A DNA stretch of 36,765 nt from an uncultured Lachnospiraceae bacterium (GTDB lineage Bacteria > Bacillota > Clostridia > Lachnospirales > Lachnospiraceae), in contig CAJUID010000031.1 of assembly GCA_910585905.1 (NCBI GenBank), positions 1 to 36,765 on the forward strand, given 5' to 3'. Below the pieces are notes generated by a model. It was not told where the DNA came from and did no database searches. It was given only the letters and a program-made list of their open reading frames with translations. The translations under genes were made by a program, and so were the position numbers. Shown piece by piece: positions 32,245 to 36,765 of the stretch. Position 1 is the stretch's first letter. Every line of letters starts with the position of its first letter.

Positions 32245-32676
32245 TTAATTGTTTTTTTCCGAAATACTTTCCAGATAATTCTCCAAGATAAAACTTGCCG
32301 CCAGCTTGTCTATATATTCTTTCCGCTTCTCCTTTGCAACACGACCTTCTTCTAACACTGCATTTGCTGAAACTGTTGTCAGACGCTCGTCCCAAAGTAT
32401 AACTTCCAGTCCGCTTCTGCGCTCAACCATTTCCGCAAACTCACGTGTTTTTGTACAACGCTCCCCCTCTTCATTATTCATCTTTTTAGGCAACCCTATC
32501 ACTACTTTTTCTACTTGATACTCCTCCATTAACTCTTCGATTCGCGCAAGAGTTTTTCTTAGTTTCGTCTCCCGTTCCCTTTTAATCGTCTCAACTGGCT
32601 GTGCTGTCAAAAGCAGCTCATCACTGATGGCCACTCCTACCGTCTTCGCCCCATAGTCAAGCCCCATAATTCTCAT
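32245..32676 (-). CDS. ruvX: Putative pre-16S rRNA nuclease / Holliday junction resolvase YqgF
   Basis: 143 residues from ATG 32676 with GAGGG at 5 nt. RNase H-like fold with catalytic acids: IMGLDYGAKTVGVAISD (first Asp), VVIGLPKKMNNEEGERC (where GLP-x-x-x-x-G is typical), LWDERLTTVSA (Glu) and the terminal KLAASFILENYL (a residue usually Asp at DKLAA is present). YqgF matures the 5' end of 16S rRNA in E. coli. It lies between ireB and DUF1292, the order conserved in Firmicutes. Confidence 0.92.
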   Translation of the reverse strand: MRIMGLDYGAKTVGVAISDELLLTAQPVETIKRERETKLRKTLARIEELMEEYQVEKVVIGLPKKMNNEEGERCTKTREFAEMVERRSGLEVILWDERLTTVSANAVLEEGRVAKEKRKEYIDKLAASFILENYLESISEKNN

Positions 32677-32745
32677 ATTTTCCCTCATTTCCGTTAGGTG
32701 AACCCAATAAACGGATATATATCATGTATCGCTATTCCGTACAGC

Positions 32746-33006
32746 TTACCTAAAATTATTATCAATATAATCTTCTAAGAGTAATTCTATGATCTCATCG
32801 CGCTCTACCCGGCGAATCAAACTTCTTGCACCTTTGTGGCTGGTGATGTACGTAGGGTCTCCTGACATAACGTATCCCACAATCTGATTCACAGGATTAT
32901 ATCCTTTTTCCGTAAGCGCCTCATACACCTGCGCAATTACATCCTTGACTTCAAAATCCTGGTCTTTCTGTACCTTAAAGTACTGTGTGTTATTAATTTC
33001 CTGCAT
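32746..33006 (-). CDS. ireB: IreB family regulatory phosphoprotein (UPF0297)
   Basis: 86 residues from ATG 33006, preceded by GGAGGT; the ATG at 33024 lies over that site. It is a typical UPF0297/YrzL protein: YFKVQKDQDFEVKDVIAQVY, then EKGYNPVNQIVGYVMSGDPT and RSLIRRVERDEIIELLL. In Enterococcus, IreB is phosphorylated by the PASTA kinase IreK and limits cephalosporin resistance; here T7 near the N-terminus is a candidate site. It is the first gene of the eight-gene operon, with a promoter at 33054-33082. Confidence 0.92.
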   Translation of the reverse strand: MQEINNTQYFKVQKDQDFEVKDVIAQVYEALTEKGYNPVNQIVGYVMSGDPTYITSHKGARSLIRRVERDEIIELLLEDYIDNNFR

Positions 33007-33053
33007 AACGGCACTGACCTCCATTCTCTATCACGTACTCTCATCTACTTACT

Positions 33054-33082
33054 ATAGTAATATATCTGCTACGAAAAAACAA
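33054..33082 (-). promoter_or_regulatory. Promoter of the ireB operon
   Basis: Minus strand: TTGTTT, 17 nt, TACTAT, about 50 nt before the ireB start. Confidence 0.5.
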
Positions 33083-33134
33083 CCATTTTTTCGATTCCTT
33101 CCAAACAATTCCTACCCACAGGGAGAAATCTATA

Positions 33135-33162
33135 TTGATTTTTTCTAAAAATCTTCTATAAT
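33135..33162 (+). promoter_or_regulatory. Promoter of the VanZ-like gene
   Basis: TTGATT, 16 nt, TATAAT (perfect -10). The leader would be about 110 nt. Confidence 0.65.
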
Positions 33163-33281
33163 AAAAGATATGTTTTCTTTGAAAATAAAAGTTTGAAACC
33201 ATATAATTGGTATGCATAGGAACTGTAAATTATTTACACCCCCTTACATAAATCTGCATACAGACAAGAAAGGATATTACC

Positions 33282-34166
33282 ATGAATAAAAGAGCCGTTA
33301 ACATCAGCAGCCTTGTTATACTTCTGGCACTGCTTTCTCTTATATTGGAAGTCTGCCTATATTATTTTATTCCGCAGCACTACATCACGGTAATCGTTGC
33401 GGCAGTCATATCACTTGGATTAACTCATTTCTTTTTGGAGACATCACTTGACTATGACTTCTGTTTTCTCCATGCCGCACTGATGACAATCGCTTCTGTT
33501 GCCTTTTGCATGGTAGTTTACCTGATTCAGCCAAATGCCTGGATTTCTTATGACTACTCCCTTTTGGCACTGATTGTGGTAAATTGGCTGATTCCATTTG
33601 CATACTGCTTTTTGCGGGATTTTTCTGACAGAGGGCCGCGTTTCTCTGATTACCTATTCTTTTTCCATGGAATGAGTGTACTTTTCCTTGCCGTATATTG
33701 CATTGCAATTGTAAAACAATTATTTGTTACACCATTTTTGCCGCCTTATGATCTGCCAGAATTCGGAGCCCATAATTTTGTCCCATTTATGGCAACTGGA
33801 AACTATCTGGAACGGGCACTTTCTGAGGGCAAAGATATTAGCGAAATGATTATTTATATATTAGAAATGATTGCTCTTACCATTCCATTCGGTTTTTATG
33901 CCAAAGTATATTGCAGGAATTTTCCATTTCTCGGAAGACTTTTTATTTACTTAGTTATCCCGTTCCTGCTAGAGGGTATCCAGTACCTTACCGGAATTGG
34001 ACGAGCCGATATTGATGATTACTCGCTTGCTATGATCGGCACAGTAATTGGAGTCGTTATCTACCAGATTGTATACTACATTTCGTACGAAACGCATAAA
34101 CGAGATTTCCTGGAAGACCGCACTGTTGCAAAAAGCCTGCTCTTCCACTTTGGAGGAAATATTTAA
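33282..34166 (+). CDS. VanZ-like family membrane protein
   Basis: 294 residues with about seven to eight hydrophobic helices. The C-terminal half has the VanZ signature: FGFYAKVYCRNFPFLGRLFI, LLEGIQYLTGIGRADIDDYS, and a final helix (AMIGTVIGVVIYQIVYYI). VanZ itself raises teicoplanin resistance, but most members are of unknown function. The ribosome binding site is AAAGGA. It is the only gene between divergent ireB and the convergent terminator at 34189-34230. Confidence 0.82.
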   Translation: MNKRAVNISSLVILLALLSLILEVCLYYFIPQHYITVIVAAVISLGLTHFFLETSLDYDFCFLHAALMTIASVAFCMVVYLIQPNAWISYDYSLLALIVVNWLIPFAYCFLRDFSDRGPRFSDYLFFFHGMSVLFLAVYCIAIVKQLFVTPFLPPYDLPEFGAHNFVPFMATGNYLERALSEGKDISEMIIYILEMIALTIPFGFYAKVYCRNFPFLGRLFIYLVIPFLLEGIQYLTGIGRADIDDYSLAMIGTVIGVVIYQIVYYISYETHKRDFLEDRTVAKSLLFHFGGNI

Positions 34167-34188
34167 CTTTTATTTTAAAGTAGGATAA

Positions 34189-34230
34189 AAATACCCCTTT
34201 AGCGGTTTTCGAAACGCTAAGGGGGTATTT
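34189..34230. terminator. Bidirectional terminator between VanZ-like and AI-2E-like genes
   Basis: A 16-bp stem (34189-34204 with 34215-34230, one wobble) whose loop can pair further (TTTCGAAA). A/T runs at both ends allow termination in both directions. Confidence 0.85.
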
Positions 34231-34237
34231 ACATGTC

Positions 34238-35371
34238 TTAATATTTTCGATATTCATCAATATCCTTTGCAAGAATCTTTACGCCTCGCACATAGGATTC
34301 AAACATTCCTTTTTCTTTAAAAGCGATGATTACCATTCCAACCGGGATTCCCAAGATTAGCCCAAGCATTCCGATCAAGCGATATCCAATAAACATAGAA
34401 ATCAATGTTGCAAATGGGCTCATACCCACACTGTCGCCAACAAGTTTCGGCTCCAGCAGACGGTGTGCCAACAGACAGATCACATAGGTCACAGCCAATA
34501 TAATTACATTAACATATTCGCCCGTAATTGCACAGTAAATTGCCCATGGTGTTATTATAATGCCCGTTCCAAGGAACGGAAGAAAATCAAGAAACGCCGT
34601 CAGCAACGCCAGAAGCGATGCGTACTTGACATGCATTACTCCACCAAATATTATAAATAAAATAATAAAAACAATAATCATAATCAGAAAACAAGCCCTG
34701 ATATACCCGACAAGCGCACGTAAGCAAGTGTCCATCGCCATATTCCAGAAATTTTTAATCCCTTGTGGCATATATTGCTTTAAACCTGCACGAATCTCAT
34801 CACGCTTTGCAACAAAGAAATAAGATATCATCAATGTCAGCACTACAAGCACAAAAATGTCTATAACGGAGCTTGCAAAATTTCCTACTGCCGAGATAGA
34901 ATCCGTATTTAGTGAATCAAAAAATGATAATACAATTTCATTTAATTTATCATCATTATCATCCAAAAATTGCTGTAAATTTTCCGGGATAAAATGGAAC
35001 CTCTGGTGAAGCCCATTTAGTGAAACCTGCAAGTTATTCACCACCCGCTCATATACCTCTGGCAAATCCTTAACAAGCGAAGCAATCTGAACGACAAGCG
35101 CATGGATTGCCATATAGATAATGCCGCCTACAAGCAACAATATAAAAACAATAACGATCGCAGAACCATGTTTCCGCATTATCTTTATTTTATCTTCTAA
35201 AAATGCGACAATTGGATTTGCAATTGTCGCAAGAATCCATGCAACGATCAATGGCATAAAAAAGCTTATTAATCTTGGTCCTACAAAAATAACTGCCAGT
35301 AAAATTGTCAGGCTGACAAGCAAATTTACCAAAATCCGTTTGTGCAGCTCTTTTCTCTCATTATCCCTCAT
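34238..35371 (-). CDS. AI-2E family transporter (YtvI-like)
   Basis: 377 residues with about eight transmembrane helices in the usual AI-2E/TerC-like order: two at the N-terminus, a soluble helical stretch (about 95-160, DLPEVYERVVNNLQVSLNGL), then the rest. Family signatures include YASLLALLTAFLDFLPFLGT and the C-terminal GDSVGMSPFATLISMFIGYR. Members transport varied small molecules or ions; autoinducer-2 export cannot be assumed. It resembles the sporulation membrane protein YtvI, but a sporulation role is unproven. AAGGGG precedes the ATG. Confidence 0.87.
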   Translation of the reverse strand: MRDNERKELHKRILVNLLVSLTILLAVIFVGPRLISFFMPLIVAWILATIANPIVAFLEDKIKIMRKHGSAIVIVFILLLVGGIIYMAIHALVVQIASLVKDLPEVYERVVNNLQVSLNGLHQRFHFIPENLQQFLDDNDDKLNEIVLSFFDSLNTDSISAVGNFASSVIDIFVLVVLTLMISYFFVAKRDEIRAGLKQYMPQGIKNFWNMAMDTCLRALVGYIRACFLIMIIVFIILFIIFGGVMHVKYASLLALLTAFLDFLPFLGTGIIITPWAIYCAITGEYVNVIILAVTYVICLLAHRLLEPKLVGDSVGMSPFATLISMFIGYRLIGMLGLILGIPVGMVIIAFKEKGMFESYVRGVKILAKDIDEYRKY

Positions 35372-35440
35372 ATAAATCCCCTTTTCTGTATAAATATATC
35401 CATGTCCTTCTGAAAAGAACTTCCAACTGTTCTTTTCTTT

Positions 35441-36298
35441 TTAATCCCCCAGTTTTAGTGCAACCAGTCCCCCGATGACCAATGCAATAATACTAGTAAT
35501 AATTGTCATTATGTTAATTCCAAGTGCAAGATTTGTCCCCATTAAAATAACAACTGGCGAGGAAACAACCAGCCCCATAATGGCACAATACGTAAGCCCT
35601 TCCCATTTGGCAAGTAAAAATTCAATTAACTTGGCAATCGCAAAAATTCCAAACACTACACCAAGACCAAAAGGAACTAAAGAAGCACTTACTGTCATAA
35701 CGGTATCCCAATCTCCATGAACTGCCCCTTTTACAAAATCAGTAATAGCTGTCATGATCGGCGTATAATATCCCATTATCATCAACATCATGGAACCACT
35801 GACTCCAGGGATAACCATTGTCGCAGATGCAACAATACCAACCAGGAATATCTTAATAAGTGGTATTACCCCGATAACCAGTTTTACATCCATCGTGTTG
35901 CTGTTTTTATTGATTATCTCCATCGCGATAATTGCTATGAAAAAGAGAAAGAAAATCAAAATATGCGGTACCCCGACTTTCTCCTTTTTCACACGTTTTA
36001 ACAGCATCGGTATACTGCCAAGGATCAAACCGATAAATACCATACTTGTCTGTATAGGAAAATTTTCATACAGCGATTTGATTGCAAATGCCAAGCCTAC
36101 GATTCCAACTGCCATCCCTACAAAGTATGGCAACAGCGTCATAATGCTCTTTTTTAATTGGCTAAACAGATGGGTAATACAATAAATAATGTCATCGTAT
36201 ATCCCCATGGAAACCATCATTGTGCCGCCGCTGACCCCAGGGATCGCATTGGCAACGCCAATCAACACACCCTTTAGTACATCTTTTAAAAACTCCAT
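35441..36298 (-). CDS. DUF368 family undecaprenyl-phosphate translocase (PopT-like)
   Basis: 285 residues, about eight helices. The duplicated motif of the family is visible: ANAIPGVSGGTMMVSMGIY near the N-terminus and MVIPGVSGSMMLMIMGYY in the middle, as expected for two inverted re-entrant halves. DUF368 proteins recycle undecaprenyl phosphate across the membrane for wall synthesis. GGAG precedes the ATG and a near-consensus promoter lies at 36384-36412. The AI-2E-like gene follows 69 nt downstream. Confidence 0.9.
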   Translation of the reverse strand: MEFLKDVLKGVLIGVANAIPGVSGGTMMVSMGIYDDIIYCITHLFSQLKKSIMTLLPYFVGMAVGIVGLAFAIKSLYENFPIQTSMVFIGLILGSIPMLLKRVKKEKVGVPHILIFFLFFIAIIAMEIINKNSNTMDVKLVIGVIPLIKIFLVGIVASATMVIPGVSGSMMLMIMGYYTPIMTAITDFVKGAVHGDWDTVMTVSASLVPFGLGVVFGIFAIAKLIEFLLAKWEGLTYCAIMGLVVSSPVVILMGTNLALGINIMTIITSIIALVIGGLVALKLGD

Positions 36299-36383
36299 AA
36301 CTCACTCCATTCCGCACGCTCAGTGCGCTTTTTACTACATACTTATGTATGTGCCTTCTTAACATTTCTAATTTTTCCCCTAA

Positions 36384-36412
36384 ACTATACCACACTTTAT
36401 TTTTTCCTACAA
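36384..36412 (-). promoter_or_regulatory. Sigma-A promoter of the DUF368 gene
   Basis: Minus strand: TTGTAG, 17 nt, TATAGT, about 85 nt before the start codon. Confidence 0.65.
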
Positions 36413-36594
36413 TAAACATTACCTTAATTTTACATAAGTTCCCCACAAACTGGGCAACTCATTATCATTTCATTTTTGTACTTATGCCATTTCACATTTT
36501 TTACACATTCTTTCCAAAATTTTGCCATGATATTCCTATATATTTTTATAATATATAGTTACCATCAGACTGCATTGGGCAGTGCGGATTCTAC

Positions 36595-36623
36595 TTGTAT
36601 TAGTATAAGATTTCCGCTATGAT
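36595..36623 (+). promoter_or_regulatory. Sigma-A promoter of the right-end gene
   Basis: TTGTAT, 17 nt, TATGAT, about 55 nt before the ATG at 36677. Confidence 0.65.
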
Positions 36624-36676
36624 ATAAGATACAAATTTCTTATGCAAACGCACAGTAAAAGAAAGGACATAGATAT

Positions 36677-36765
36677 ATGAAGAAAAACATTTTACCAGCA
36701 TCAAAGGCTGCCCGGGAGTTTGACAGTTGAATATTAAAAAAAGTACTTGCAGGTCGCATAAAACC
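36677..36765 (+). pseudogene. 5' part of a gene interrupted by an in-frame TGA (runs off the window)
   Basis: A good promoter and AAAGGA ribosome binding site precede ATG 36677. The frame reads MKKNILPASKAAREFDS, then TGA (36728-36730), then in the same frame ILKKVLAGRIK to the edge. The residues after the stop look like natural coding sequence, so the TGA probably interrupts one gene; a CGA-to-TGA or TGG-to-TGA change would explain it. Alternatives are a real 17-residue leader peptide, a later start, UGA recoding, or a sequencing error. The family is not recognised. Confidence 0.4.

Larger units (their letters stand above)
36299..36676. other. Divergent intergenic region at the right end
   Basis: 378 nt without a supported gene. 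It contains promoters in both directions (36384-36412 minus, 36595-36623 plus). Small palindromes sit in the DUF368 leader (CGCAC/GTGCG at about 36314-36328; CATAC/GTATG near 36340-36353). The middle is very T-rich on the plus strand. Confidence 0.5.

Noticed and set aside
36728..36765. Selenocysteine codon with SECIS at the right end
   Set aside because: Only a short TGC/GCA stem surrounds GGTC, there is no Cys or Thr redox motif near the TGA, and the sequence ends too soon to judge.
1..36765. Insertion sequences, prophage, CRISPR arrays, toxin-antitoxin or restriction genes
   Set aside because: No transposase, phage, Cas, nuclease-methylase or toxin-antitoxin pair, and no regular direct repeats, were seen.

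Overview
The window looks like a chromosomal segment of an endospore-forming, low-to-moderate GC Clostridia, most likely a Lachnospiraceae relative. The evidence is a complete spoIIAA-spoIIAB-sigF cluster followed by spoVA genes, an uninterrupted sigK, a split (two-subunit) transketolase, a eukaryote-like NADP isocitrate dehydrogenase, strong AGGAGG-type ribosome binding sites and sigma-A promoters with 16-18 nt spacers. Most genes are on the minus strand. No insertion sequence, phage gene, CRISPR array or rRNA was seen.

Layout. 1-4.1 kb: partial rlmD, the exoribonuclease yhaM, a stand-alone CheY-like receiver and sigK. 4.2-8.1 kb: a MYG1-family gene with icd, a plus-strand S1-domain protein, and ispF with a Cys-rich tail. 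8.3-8.5 kb: tRNA-Met(CAT) and tRNA-Val(TAC) from one promoter. 8.6-12.3 kb: the sporulation block spoIIAA-spoIIAB-sigF, a small membrane protein and spoVAA-AB-AC, with a sigma-G-like promoter just after sigF. 12.5-15.8 kb: fapA, a 57-residue ORF and a zinc-ribbon/TPR membrane protein, with a promoter at one end and a strong terminator at the other. 15.8-21.2 kb: a glycosyltransferase, a polar amino-acid ABC transporter whose binding domain appears circularly permuted and fused to the permease, and a ydbS/ydbT-type PH-domain pair. 21.4-24.1 kb: transaldolase and the two transketolase subunits (non-oxidative pentose phosphate pathway). 24.1-26.9 kb: an arylsulfotransferase-like protein lacking the expected histidines, a thioesterase and a plus-strand cold-shock gene. 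27.1-33.1 kb: an eight-gene operon (ireB, ruvX, DUF1292, RNase J, YlbF-like, MltG-like fragment, trmR, trhP-like U32) that keeps the Bacillus yrzL-yrrK-yrzB-yrrL-yrrM-yrrO order, with RNase J and ylbF inserted. 33.2-36.8 kb: VanZ-like, AI-2E/YtvI-like and DUF368 membrane proteins, and a final ORF interrupted by an in-frame TGA.

Functional links. Several genes serve RNA metabolism: YhaM, RNase J and a YlbF-type protein in decay; RlmD, TrmR and TrhP in modification; two tRNAs, of which tRNA-Val(TAC) is the kind of U34 tRNA that TrhP and TrmR modify. Sporulation is represented from sigma-F control through the spoVA channel to sigma-K. The most unusual items are the permuted binding domain, a dispersed intergenic hairpin element present twice, the catalytically deficient arylsulfotransferase homologue, and the 57-residue gene coupled to the TPR protein.
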